Made by a program: the position numbers and the translations under genes. Source: Gordius sp. MW1 (lineage: Eukaryota; Nematomorpha; Gordioida; Gordea; Gordiidae). Taken from it: a stretch of 64,000 bases of DNA. Under the pieces are notes generated by a model. That model had not been told where the DNA came from and searched no databases. It worked only from the letters and a program-made list of their open reading frames with translations. The DNA lies in assembly GCA_964036665.1 (NCBI GenBank), contig OZ038527.1, positions 21,919,901 through 21,983,900 on the forward strand. Reading direction: 5' to 3'. Below are positions 48,419 to 59,774 of the stretch, piece by piece. Every line of letters begins with the position of its first letter. Positions within the stretch are counted from its first letter, which is position 1.

Positions 48419-48851
48419 AGGCCATATATTCCATCATTCTTCAATCAATTTATTGCAATATAGCTAGTAAAGCATTTGAATAGATCCAACCATTATCATT
48501 ATTTTAACATGAAAAATACAAGTATGAAAGGTTACAGATTAGATGTCTTCTAAATCTGTACTATATTATTTTAAATCCCTCCTGAACTTTTACTTTTAAA
48601 GTTCCTTGGATTATTTTGACGTATAGTGGATGTTTGCATTATTATTTTAAATTATACCTTATATGTGCCCCTATAGATCAGACTGAATTATGCATTTTAA
48701 ATTGCTTTGTTTTATAGATAGTATGTTTTCCATAATACATTTTGATAAATTATACATGATGTTTGATATTATTACTAAGAACATCTACTTGAAAAATGCA
48801 ATATTTAACGACACAGCATATTGTATTATTTAAAATTGTATGATAGCATCA

Positions 48852-48866
48852 AATAAACTCAATAAA
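48852..48866 (+). promoter_or_regulatory. Candidate polyadenylation signals of UBALD
   Basis: Two AATAAA hexamers (48,852 and 48,861). They are far from the stop codon (about 435 bases), so an earlier non-canonical site cannot be excluded. Confidence 0.45.
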
Positions 48867-49177
48867 AAGGGATTTAGTAAAAAAAAATTTAACAGGAGCA
48901 TAACCAGGATTTGATTTAGGAGGATGGGTTAAAGATTGGTAATGATATATAAAAAGGTTAAAAATGATTTTTTAATATTAGCTTCAAATGAGTTGGCTTT
49001 TGGGGCTAGCTGCCTCCCTGGCTCCCACGTTTTTTAAACTCTTTTTGTAGGTATATAACTTTTCACAATTTGGTAATTACAATTAAAACTTGATGTGATT
49101 CTTTATAACAATGACAGCGGTAATTTCAAAGAGTGTATTGGGTGCTGGCATAAAATCATTTTTAAAAAAAACCTGAG

Positions 49178-49341
49178 TAGGGCGTAGCTGAGGGGCGAGG
49201 GCAGGGAGGGGCGGCTGCCCCCTCGAAACCCAAAAATTAGTTGCGATTTATAAAGTTATGGCTAAAATTTAGAAAAATGGTCATTTTGCCCTTCCCTAAA
49301 TCATTACTACCCCCCTCTAATTCCAATGTGGCTACGCCCCT
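49178..49341. mobile_element. MITE of the GGGCGTAGCC family
   Basis: Left 'tagggcgtagctgagg', right 'gtggctacgcccc'. The interior has 'ggctgccccctcgaaaccc', 'ggtcattttgcccttcccta' and 'cccctctaattccaatg' in the order seen at 23,535-23,689. The ends do not show a clean target duplication. Confidence 0.65.
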
Positions 49342-49614
49342 GCTGTGTACACATTAAATTAGTAATTTTAGACAAAGGGAAATCCAAAGCCAAACTTTAT
49401 CTTAAAAATGTTATTGAATCAGTTGTTTAATGAAGAATTAACGGTGGCCCCGTCAACTTGCCGAAAACCATCTCGCCGGATCCACCCTGGGACTTTTTGT
49501 GATTGGTTGAATGGGGGACATTTTTTAACCGGGGGACATTAAATTCGGCGAGTTGATAGGGCACCAGAATTAACAAATATTTAATATAAGTTTTTAGATC
49601 AAATTGTCTTATTA

Positions 49615-49764
49615 CATGGGCGGAGCCAGCATTGAAATTGAAGTGAGGCAATAATGATTTGGGGAGGGGCAAAATTATCATTTTTTTTAAAAATTTAGCT
49701 TTAATTTTTTTAATAAATTTTTGGATTTAGAGGGGAGCAGCCGCCTCCTCCTGCCTCGCCCATG
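49615..49764. mobile_element. MITE of the same family, inverted
   Basis: Left 'catgggcggagccagc', right 'ctgcctcgcccatg'. Interior blocks 'gcaataatgatttggggagg' and 'tttttggatttagagggg' are inverted relative to the copy at 49,178. Two family members within 500 bases face each other. Confidence 0.65.
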
Positions 49765-50864
49765 TATATATAAAACTGTCTTTTCATCGCCTATAATATT
49801 TTTATGCCATTTGGGAATTGAATATTTTGCCTTTACCTTCATAAAGACTTGTTTCAAGGCCATGAAATTATAAAAAATAATCAATTAGAAAATAAAAAGA
49901 GCATTTGTAAAATATTGACTCTCAATTAGCAGCCCTAGGTTTACACCAAACTATGCTATGCAATAATTGATTTTATCGACGGTCACTTCTAGAAGGTACT
50001 TCTTTTATCTGTTTACTTTGACAGTTTCTAGATTTTTATAATAGCTCCAAATTATTTAAATTAAAAATCTCTCATTAAATATTTTTTGGAGTCAAAATAA
50101 ATGCCGATAAGTTGAAACATGAATTTGATATACCGCCACCTTGCTTTAAAAATTTAATTTGTTTTTGTTCTTATAGTTGGTGCCCACGTATCCCGCAAAA
50201 TGCATTAAACCAGCTTCGCTTGGGCTTTTAAGTTAAGAAGGACACATCCATTATATCATGTTATAATGTCAGCTCGTCTTTCTCTCTTTCGCTTACCTTA
50301 CTTGCACCACCTTCCTGACACAGTGTTGCAAGTATTTTTCCTACTCTCTCCCTCCCTTAACTTAATCTTCCAGCAACTACCTTTCCCTGTTTGACACTTA
50401 TTTATATATTATGACTTGCAGGGGGCCTAGGTAACCCAATCGGGGGGGGGGGAGTTGATTTTTGCTTGTAAAACTTTTAATTAAAATATGTACATTAATA
50501 GCCCTGCAAAATTACTTTTCGTCGACTTAAACCCGATGTTTTGATTAATTTGCCCGAGCCCGACCCAAATTTTTTGAATCGAACTATTGGAAAATTTTTG
50601 CTTTAAATTAGGTATTCATTTAAAAAGGGCTGATTAATGTGTGTTTTTTAATTTTGGATGTGGGGAGGAGAAATAACCCCTGCTAGATAAGCCCATGATT
50701 AAAAACACTCAACCGAACTTTACTCAAATTTTAAATACAGCCACAATTGTGGTCCAATCTAATCTCAGCTACTAAGCTTATCAATCCCTTATATAGCTAA
50801 AGGCGATTCTTAGATAAATTACTAATTATAAGTAAGGCATATAACTATTTGACGAGTTATAAGG
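49765..50864. other. Intergenic DNA without supported genes
   Basis: AT-rich, with a CT-rich patch near 50,270-50,400 and a G run at 50,443-50,451. 'cccgagcccgacccaaat' near 50,550 recalls hAT subterminal motifs, but no ends are visible. Confidence 0.45.
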
Positions 50865-50912
50865 ACACCTCCAGTTCACAAGCCGGCGCTATAACCACTA
50901 TACCATGCTGGC
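50865..50912 (-). other. tRNA-like segment, copy C (truncated)
   Basis: Contains the A box and CTTGTGA loop of the tRNA-like segment but stops at 'ggaggtgt', before the B box. The truncation point coincides with the end of the whole copy. Confidence 0.7.
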
Positions 50913-52219
50913 TTTAAAATAGTAGAAGTTATTATGTTATTTATATAGATGATGAAATAATAAAGTTGTGTTTTATGTTTAGAAAATCAATATATTTCGT
51001 CGGTCAGTAGCCAGCGGACGGTCAAAAAGTCATATTATCAATGGTATTAACAAAAACAAAATATTAATTTAATGTAAAAAAAAAATTAAAAAAAAGTTTT
51101 TTTTTAGTTTTAAAAAAGGGCTAAATTCTTAAACTACCAGCCCGATTGCTCGAAACTTTACCCGTAGGTGCCCAGGGCGGCCGGGGGTAAAATAACCTTT
51201 TCAGATTCCTAAAATACCTTTTCACTTTAAAAATATCGGACATTTCCCTGCCACACGTGCGGTGTAATATCTATGACACGTAGAAAAATTTTACTAATTA
51301 TATAAACTTACGCGCGCCATCTAATAAAGTACAATTCGTGTCTGAGTTTAATAGTAGATTCACTTTAATTAGAAATAACGGGCTATGCTTATACCTTTGA
51401 AGGAGGTTTCGAATTTTGTGTTAGTTTCTATCGATATATTTTATCGTAAATTAGAATCTAATACCTATATTATTTTTTTAAATATTACTTTTTAGGTTTT
51501 CTATGAAATCACAATCTAATTAAATGAAATATATTAACCCAATAAAAAAATATATATGCATTTATAAGGTTAAAAATATATATTACATAGTTGGCTGTCT
51601 GTTAGACCATCTATAATAAATTTTTAGGTTATATATAAAATTTGGCCAATGGTCATTTTTTTCATTGGTAAGCAGCCAGGACACGGTAAAAGTGGATATA
51701 AATTCATAAGTCAAAAAAAACGAAAAAAAAAAATTTCGAATCACATTTTGGCCAATGGTCATTTTTTCCATCGGTCAGGAGCCAGCGGACGGCCAAAAAG
51801 TCATAATAGCAATGGTAGTAACAGGAACAATCATAATAGTCAAAAAAAACGAAAAAATAAACTCGGATTCACATTTTGGCCAATGGTCATTTTTTTCCAT
51901 TGGTCAGCAGCCAGCACACGGTAAAAGTGGATATAAATTCACAAGAGTAAAAAAAACGAAAAAAAAATTTTCGAATCACATTTTGGCCAATGGTCATTTT
52001 TTTCCATTGGTCAGCAGCCAGGACACAATAAAAGTGGATATAAATTCATAATAGTCAAAAAAAACGAAATAAAAGTTTTCGAATCACATTTTGGCCAATG
52101 GTCATTTTATTCCATTGGTCAGCAGCCAGCGGACGGCCAAAAAGTCATAATAGCAATGGTAGGAACAGGAACAATCATAATAGTCAAAAAAAACGAAAAC
52201 ATAAATTGCATAGCAATTA
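50865..52219 (-). mobile_element. Helentron-like element, copy C (3' part missing)
   Basis: Minus-strand copy. Its 5' end 'aattgctatgcaattta' lies at 52,203-52,219. The tandem core spans about 51,640-52,195 and the middle segment with 'cacctacggg' lies near 51,170. The copy ends abruptly at 50,865 within the tRNA-like segment, just before the B box, so the inverted 5' copy and the 3' hairpin are absent. It faces copy D head to head across an 87-base spacer. Confidence 0.82.
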
Positions 52220-52306
52220 AAAAGCTTAGTAAGCTTTTTACCCTTAGCGGCGCAAAATTTAATTTCACAAAAGTGAGGAGGGGATAGAAGGCCGTTGAGT
52301 TTTATT

Positions 52307-54313
52307 AATTGCTATGCAATTTATGGGCTCGTTTTTTGGTGTCCGTCGTCCGTCGTCCGTCGTCCGTTACCCTCCCTATCTATTTGCATTGGGTATATTA
52401 GGTTATCGCTTTTTTAAATTAATGCATGAGAAAGAGTTGCCCCACCCCTCATCTCTATCTCCCTCGCTGTGTTATTTTTTAAATTAATGCATAAGAGGTG
52501 CCCCACCCCTCATCTCTATCTCCCTCGGTGTGTTATAATATAAGATTTGTTAAATTATCTATTATATAATAAACATAAATAAAAGTTGTTTACTTTTAAT
52601 TGCTATGCAATTTAACTAGTTATATAATAAACATAAATAAAAGTTGTTTACTTTTAATTGCTATGCAATTTAACTAGTTTTTGTTATAATGCTATGCAAT
52701 TTAACTAGTTATAAATAAACATAAATAAAAGTTGTTTACTTTTTAATTGCTATGCAATTTAACTAGTTTTGGGGTTGGAATCCCGGAGTTTTTTTTGACT
52801 CTTATGATTGTTCTTGTTACTATCATTGATAATAAGAATTTTTGGCCGTCCGCTGGCTGCTGACCAATGAAAAAAATGACCATTGGCCAAAATGTGAATC
52901 GAAATTATTTTTTTCGTTTTTTTTGACTATTATGATTGTTCCTGTTTCTACCATTGCTATTATGACTTTTTGGCCGTCCGCTGGCTCCTGACCGATGGAA
53001 AAAATGACCATTGGCCAAAATGTGATTCGAAAATTTTTTTTTTCGTTTTTTTTGACTCATGAATTTATATCCACTTTTACCGTGTCCTGGCTGCTTACCA
53101 ATGAAAAAAATGACCATTGGCCAAATTTTATATATAACCTAAAAATTTATTATAGATGGTCTAACAGACAGCCAACTATGTAATATATATTTTTAACCTT
53201 ATAAATGCATATATATTTTTTTATTGGGTTAATATATTCATTTAATTAGATTGTGATTTCATAGAAAACCTAAAAAGTAATATTTAAAAAAATAATATAG
53301 GTATTAGATTCTAATTTACGATAAAATATATCGATAGAAACTAACGCAAAATTCGAAACCTCCTTCAAAGGTATAAGCATAGCCCGTTATTTCTAATTAA
53401 ATTGAATCTACTATTAAACTCAAACACGAATTGTACTTTATTAGATGGCGCGCGTAAGTTTACATAATTAGTAAAATTTTTCTACGTGTTATAGATATTA
53501 CACCGCACGTGTGGCAGGGAAATGTCCGATATTTTTAAAATGAAAAGGTATTTTAGGAATCTGAAAAGGTTATTTTACCCCCGGCCGCCCTGGGCACCTA
53601 CGGGTAAAGTTTCGAGCGAATCGGGCTGGTAGTTTAAGAATTTAGCCCTTTTTTAAAACTAAAAAAAAACTTTTTTTTTAATTTTTTTTTTACATTAAAT
53701 TAATATTTTGTTTTTGTTAATACCATTGATAATATGACTTTTTGACCGTCCGCTGGCTACTGACCGACGAAATATATTGATTTTCTAAACATAAAACACA
53801 ACTTTATTATTTCATCATCTATATAAATAACATAATAACTTCTACTATTTTAAAGCCAGCATGGTATAGTGGTTATAGCGCCGGCTTGTGAACTGGAGGT
53901 GTGGGGTTCAAGTCAGGGAGGGGACAAATTTTTTTTTTAATTTTTTTAAATTAAATTAATATTTGTTCATGTTAATACCAATGATAATATGAATTTTTGA
54001 CCGTCCGCTGGCTACTGACCAATAAAAAAATGACCATTGGCCAAATAAATCAAAATTTTTTTTCGTTTTTGAATTGGTTAACATTGATAATTACCCTATG
54101 TCCTCCCCTACAAGGGCCTATAACTAATTAACTAATTATTTTGCATCTAATACCCCCTATAGGCATTCTCGCCCCTTCCCACCTTTCTCGCCCATAAATT
54201 GCATAGCAAATATGCTACGTTTATACGGAGTATAGAAGAGTTCCCCCTTCCCCTCTTCCCTTCCCCTACTCCCCTTCCCTTCTCCCCCTTCCCACGAGGG
54301 CCGAAGGCCCGAG
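52307..54313 (+). mobile_element. Helentron-like element, copy D
   Basis: 5' 'aattgctatgcaatttatgg', GTC-rich microsatellite (52,344-52,366), then three extra 'aattgctatgcaatttaact' starts at about 52,600-52,765 in a short tandem, tandem core (about 52,840-53,130), the 'ccgccctgggcacctacggg' segment, tRNA-like segment with both boxes, inverted 5' copy near 54,190, CT-rich tract and hairpin. Junctions are T|AATTGC and GAG|TT. From about 53,030 to 54,313 it is almost identical to copy B. Confidence 0.86.
53855..53925 (+). other. tRNA-like segment, copy D (both boxes kept)
   Basis: Matches copy A over all 71 bases as far as I can see by eye, with A box TGGTATAGTGG and B box GGTTCAAGTCA. Copies A and D are the only ones with a complete internal pol III promoter signature. 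Confidence 0.75.
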
Positions 54314-54480
54314 TTTTTACTTTTATCATTTAATAAATTTCTGCCTTAGTCAATCTTTGGGATTAAGGACACTTTTTCTTATACCTACCTATTTGTCAAA
54401 CATAATGGCTCACTGTTCTACTCATAGACTAAATAGACCGCTCAGCTCATTCGCTTTAAAAAAATGATGCTAATTTTGAC

Positions 54481-55066
54481 TAGAGATGCACAGATACCAC
54501 TATTTTGTGCCGATACCGATACCAGCCGATACTTAAGATTTTTTTTGCCGACACCGATACCATGCCGATACTTATAATAAAAAAAATTTTATACTAAATG
54601 TCTAGTTTTTAAATGTTTCCTTAAATTTGAAGTGTTAAAGGAATGTTTGTCTTTGCCCCCACGACTTATTTTAGCTTTGCATAATTCACAGATTACAATT
54701 TTTTCATCTGCTGACACAACAAAATAACTCCATAGTGTATCTAAAGAATCCATCTAAGGCTTAATATATAATAATTTTTAAAATAAAATAATATTTACTT
54801 AAAAGCGCAGTCGGAACAGATGGTCAATGAGTTTATTATACTCCACATAGAAATATTTATAGCCAATCAAATGAAACAATTTTCAAAAAATTTGAAAGTC
54901 CTCTATTTTTTAATCGTAGGAGAGACTATAAGTATTATTTATTGAGTTTCATATTAAAAAAGGTATCGGCTTGGTAATTGCCGATACTAGCAAAGTATCG
55001 GGCCGATTCTTTTGGCAAGGTATCGGCGCCGATACCATGCCGATACTTGGTATCGGTGCATCTCTA
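54481..55066. mobile_element. hAT MITE, family TAGAGATGCAC
   Basis: Starts 'tagagatgcacagatacc' and ends 'tatcggtgcatctcta', with an exact 8-bp duplication 'attttgac' (54,473-54,480 and 55,067-55,074). Both ends repeat 'gccgatac' / 'gtatcgg' motifs. The 586-bp element has no transposase. This type of end is common among animal hAT elements. Confidence 0.93.
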
Positions 55067-55074
55067 ATTTTGAC

Positions 55075-55733
55075 AGCCATTTGCAAGTACTACAACGAGA
55101 GAGTCTATTCTAACGTTAAAAAGGTTAATTTATATACATTCTATATATACCCTCCATTTATTTAAATATCTTACAATAAATTTTATAAAATTATAAATTT
55201 AAATTTATGCTATAATTCAAAAGAAGCATTGTATAGGCGATTAGAAATTATAAGATAATAATATTATAAATAAACACCTTAAATAATTTAAAAAATAACA
55301 TTCATGTAAAAAGATGCACGATAACAGTTTTAGCACCATCTATAATTAATTTAAAATCGAATATATATTGGTAAAATGTTTTATTTACAAAAATAATTTA
55401 AATAAATACTTTTTGAACATAATCTGGTCAATTAAAAATGGTAGGCATTGTACCATCTCTAAGTTGCTTATACTTAGAAGCTGTAGGAACGAATGAATCT
55501 GGCGTAAAGTGAGCACAACAAAGTACAGAGTTTTTGCTAGGACTAAAATCCCTCTTAACATTGTTTTTTTGTGGAAATCTAATATAAATTTTATCTTTTT
55601 AAAAAAAAATTCAATATAATAAATTTTTTAAATTTTAAAACAAATTGTCTATAAAATAACAATAATATTGGAATTTGGCTAATTTTCAAGTAAGTTTTGC
55701 AATATTTTTATATTATAGACTATGTTATGTATA
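55075..55733. other. AT-rich intergenic DNA
   Basis: No gene or repeat supported. The Ty3-type element has inserted at its right edge. Confidence 0.5.
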
Positions 55734-55738
55734 TTACC

Positions 55739-55932
55739 TGTAGAGAGGTAAATGGAGTGCGAAGTGCCTCAGGGGATATGTTGTTTACCGATGTGTTGTC
55801 AATCTAATTATCGTTAATTGGTTATATGCGGAATGTATTATATACGTTGGATATACACGTTTTTACTCACTTTTCTATTTTTGTATCACTTCGAAACCTG
55901 TCTCTAGTAAATATAGATCCCCAATCCCAACA
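55739..55932 (+). repeat. 5' LTR of the Ty3 element
   Basis: 194 bp, about 98% identical to the 3' LTR by eye. It ends at 'cccaaca' and is followed by the putative primer-binding region. Confidence 0.93.
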
Positions 55933-58900
55933 GTGGCGTCGAAAAGGATAAGCTTACGCGGGAATGCAGAAATATAAAACAACGGCTAACATCGCTTTTA
56001 TAACACAATTTGTGCTATTCCTAAGGAGCAATAAGACGGAGACAGATAAGCAAAAAGCAGCTCTATTATTAACCAGCCTTGATGGGGAGGCATCAATTAA
56101 TACTAGAGGATTATAGACCGCAAGAGTTGACAGGAATTACATATGAAGAAGCTAAAAATCGGTTAAAAAAATTATTTCAAAGGAACTCCTGCGCGAGGGC
56201 AAAGAGGTATGAATTCTCAAAGGTCCGACAAGGCCAGGGAGAGACGATAGACACGTACGCTAATAGACTCAAGGCCGGAGCTACCAGCTGCAACTTCGGA
56301 AACGAAGAATTGCAGAATAGAATCTTCGACCAATTCATTATAGGATTGCGCGATAGAAGCTTACAGGCGAGACTGTTGGCAGAAAATGACATCAAATGGG
56401 ACCGCCTACGCGAGCTGGCGTTAACGGCCGAGACGATACACGGGGGGCTAAGCACTTTGCAAGACGGGTCCGAAGAGGCGTGGAGCGTAGTGGCGGGACG
56501 AGAAGCGTGGCTGGGCCGGTCCGAATTCTCAGGTTAAAACATGCTTTAGATGTGTTAACTGTAGATATATATTAATAACGAATTATTCCAATGCATCTTT
56601 GATACCGGCGCCACGGTATCGATAATACCGGCGCGAAGATGGGCGAAGGAGATCCCACGTAACAAAGAGCTCGTCCCGACGGTGTACGCGTACGGCCACG
56701 AGGAAATAAAGATCGTAGCCAAGGTGCAAGCTGATGTCCGAATAAGGGACACGAGGAAACAGCTGTCGTTATTAATAGCAGACGTAGCTGGGCCGCCGTT
56801 GCGTGGGATCGATTGGATCCAAGAATTTGAGCCCGAAATTTGGCGACGAATTCGTTGGAACTCCAGAGCTGCGGCGGAACGGTTCGCGGTAAATTACGTA
56901 GAAAGACCGAAGGATTCCAAGTCCGCGATCCGGCACGTGATGAAGCAATGGGAGGGCCAGCTAAACGAATGTTCAAAAGCAGTCAAGGGTATAACGGTGG
57001 AAGTACCGTTAAAAGAGGGCATAGATCCCGTATTTATCCCCGCACGAAGGGTGCCGATGGCGTGTAAGAAAGAAGTAGAAGAAGAGCTGGACAAATGGGT
57101 CAGAGACGGGGTGATAGAACCGATCGATTTCTCAAGATGGGCCAGTCCAGTGGTAGAAAAAAAGCGATGGGACTCTTCGTTTATGTATTGATTACCGGTT
57201 TACTATAAACAAATACGCTCAAGGATTGTTGTACCCCTTACCCAAAATCGACGATTTGTTAAATAAACTCGATAACGCGTGTTGTTTTACTAAGCTGGAC
57301 CTAACGAAAGCATACTTACAACTCGGATTAGGTCCAGAAACGAGCCAACGATTGACTATCTCCACGCAAAGGGGCCTATTTAAAGTTAACCGAATGCCTT
57401 TTGGCTTAAATTGCGCCGCGGCGATTTTCAAAAAAACAATGGATCAGATATTAGGAGGCATGGAGGGGGTAGCGGTATACATTGATGATATACTAATCGC
57501 GGGGCAACGGAAGAAATCCCCAACGAGCGGTTACTCAAAGTACTAGAAACGTTACAAAAATGGGGGTTCGTGCCAAATATTTCTAAGAGCATCTTGTGGG
57601 TGAAGGAAGTAACATTTTTGGGATATGTAATAAGCAACAAGGGAATTCAAATCAACTACAATAAAGCCGAACTGGTCAAGCAGTGGAAAAATTTAACAAA
57701 CAAAAATGAAATAAAATCGTTCCTGGGGTTAACAGCATATTTTTCAAAGTTTATTACTACGCCAAAATCGCGCACCCGATTCAGAAACTCATGAAAAAAA
57801 CGTGCTGTACCACTGGGGTGGAGAACAACAAGACGCATTCGAAGCCATCAAGTCCGCGCTTACTAAAGCCCCCGTACTGGCATACTTTAATGGAGATTGG
57901 GAGACTGGCCTGGTCGTAGACGCCTCTGGTACAGGGTTAGGGGCCATCTTACAGCAACGAGCACCAGGGGAGAATTGGAGAGTGGTGGCCTACGCTTCAA
58001 GAGCGTTAAACGATAGCGAAAGCCGGTATTCGACGATCGAACGAGGGGTGGTTTATGGACTAAAAAAGTTCAATGAATATATACAAGGTCGAAGCGTTAC
58101 AATCATGACGGATCATAGACCCCTAGTATATATATTCGATCAGAGCAAAAGGGGCAAGGAACAATGGTCACCACGTCTAACTAGGTTGGCGCTCATGGTA
58201 TCAGGCTACACGACCAAGTTTGTGTACAACAAGGGATCCGAAAACGCGGCAGATTTCTTGTCTAGAAAACCGAGCGAAAACGCGTATCAGGTTAGCGAGG
58301 AAATGCCAGAAGTCTCGACGAATCCGTTTATATCATTGGACGTAGTAAGACAACACACCTTGGACGACCCGGGGCTGCGACAATTAAAAGAGTGGATTAG
58401 AGGTAAACAAAACACAATGGTCGCGTTTGGGCTAAAACACTCCTACGAAAAACACCTGCCAAAGTTACACGAAGCCAAAAGCATAATATTTTACAAAGGA
58501 CGACGAATATTAATTCCGGTTAAGTTACGAGGAGCGGTACTCCAAAGTTTACATAGGGGCCACGTGGGTATCAAGCGGATGCAAGAAGTGGCGGGGCAGT
58601 ATATATGGTGGCCTACTCTCGACGATGACTTATTGAGCGTAGCGAAAGGGTGCCAGAATTGCAATTACACTGCCGCGACGGCGAAGAAGGCACCGTTGAT
58701 AGATTATCAACCTAGCCATAAACCGTGGGTTCAAGTACATATTGATATCATGGGTCCTCTCAAGGGTAAGTCATACCTGGTGATGGTGGACAATAGCTCG
58801 AAATGGGTAGAAGTGTTTAAATTAGAAGACACCACAGCGACCACCATTATAAAAAAACTTGCCGAAACGTTTGCTAGATTTGGGAATCCGCCATGGTTAA

Positions 58901-59575
58901 TATCAGATAACGGCCCGCAATTCAAAGGGCAGGAATTACAGAATTTTTGCAAGATGAGAGGGATTAATCAGCGATGGACAGCTCCTTACCATCCTGCGTC
59001 TAACGGTCTGGCAGAAAGATATGTACGATTAATTAAAGAAGCCATTATTAGAAACGAGTCGGAAGTAGGGCTAAGTAGATTTTTAGAAAACTACAGATCT
59101 ACAAAACACCCCACAACCAATAAAAGCCCAGCAGAGGTGAAAAAAGGCGTATGCGAACCGAATGGGAGGTATTGAGGGAAACCGTACCACAACAATGGGT
59201 AGAGACCGGGAACCCGCTGATGTTCAACGTAGGAGACTTGGTTTGGGTACGTATGTTTTTAGGACCAAGCAAATGGGTAGAAGGCACGATAAAAGCCAAG
59301 CACGGTAGTCGGTCCTACGATGTATGGGCACAGGGAAGAAAACGCCACCGACACGTGGATCAAATAAGGAAACGGAAAATCTTGAATTGGACAACACTGG
59401 GACAAGAGAACGGGTGGCCGCAAAGGATATCATCAGAAAGGGAAACGAGAACAAGTGCTATAAGGGAACAAATGCAAAACCAGTCAGGAACGCCTAGAGA
59501 AGAATCTAGATCCCCGCAACGTAGTCGAAAACCGCCAGCATTCCTTAAGGATTTTGTCTGTGAAAAGGGGGGAAC

Positions 59576-59769
59576 TGTAGAGAGGTAATTGGAGTGCGAA
59601 GTGCCTCAGGGGATATGTTGTTTACCGATGTGTTGTCAATCTAATTATCGTTAATTGGTTATATGCCGAATGTATTATATACGTTGGATATACACGTTTT
59701 TACTCACTTTTCTATTTTTGTATCACTTCGAAACCTGTCTCTAGTAAATAAAGATCCCCAATTCCAACA
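59576..59769 (+). repeat. 3' LTR of the Ty3 element
   Basis: 194 bp, same length as the 5' LTR, preceded by a purine-rich tract and followed by the target duplication 'ttacc'. Confidence 0.93.
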
Positions 59770-59774
59770 TTACC

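Larger units (their letters stand above)
55739..59769 (+). mobile_element. Ty3/gypsy LTR retrotransposon fossil, young but broken
   Basis: Two LTRs of 194 bp each (55,739-55,932 and 59,576-59,769), beginning TGTAG and ending CAACA, differ at about four positions by eye, so insertion was recent. The 5-bp target duplication 'ttacc' is intact (55,734-55,738 and 59,770-59,774). A primer-binding region follows the 5' LTR, and a purine-rich tract 'aaaaggggggaac' precedes the 3' LTR. Parts in order: gag-type region (about 56.1-56.5 kb), protease region with a DTGA motif (about 56.6 kb), reverse transcriptase with YIDD (about 57.0-57.5 kb), RNase H (about 57.8-58.3 kb), integrase with an HHCC-type zinc segment and core (about 58.5-59.1 kb), and a basic tail (about 59.15-59.57 kb). 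No envelope-like gene is seen. The coding region carries several breaks. RNase H to integrase core is the best-kept part. Confidence 0.95.
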
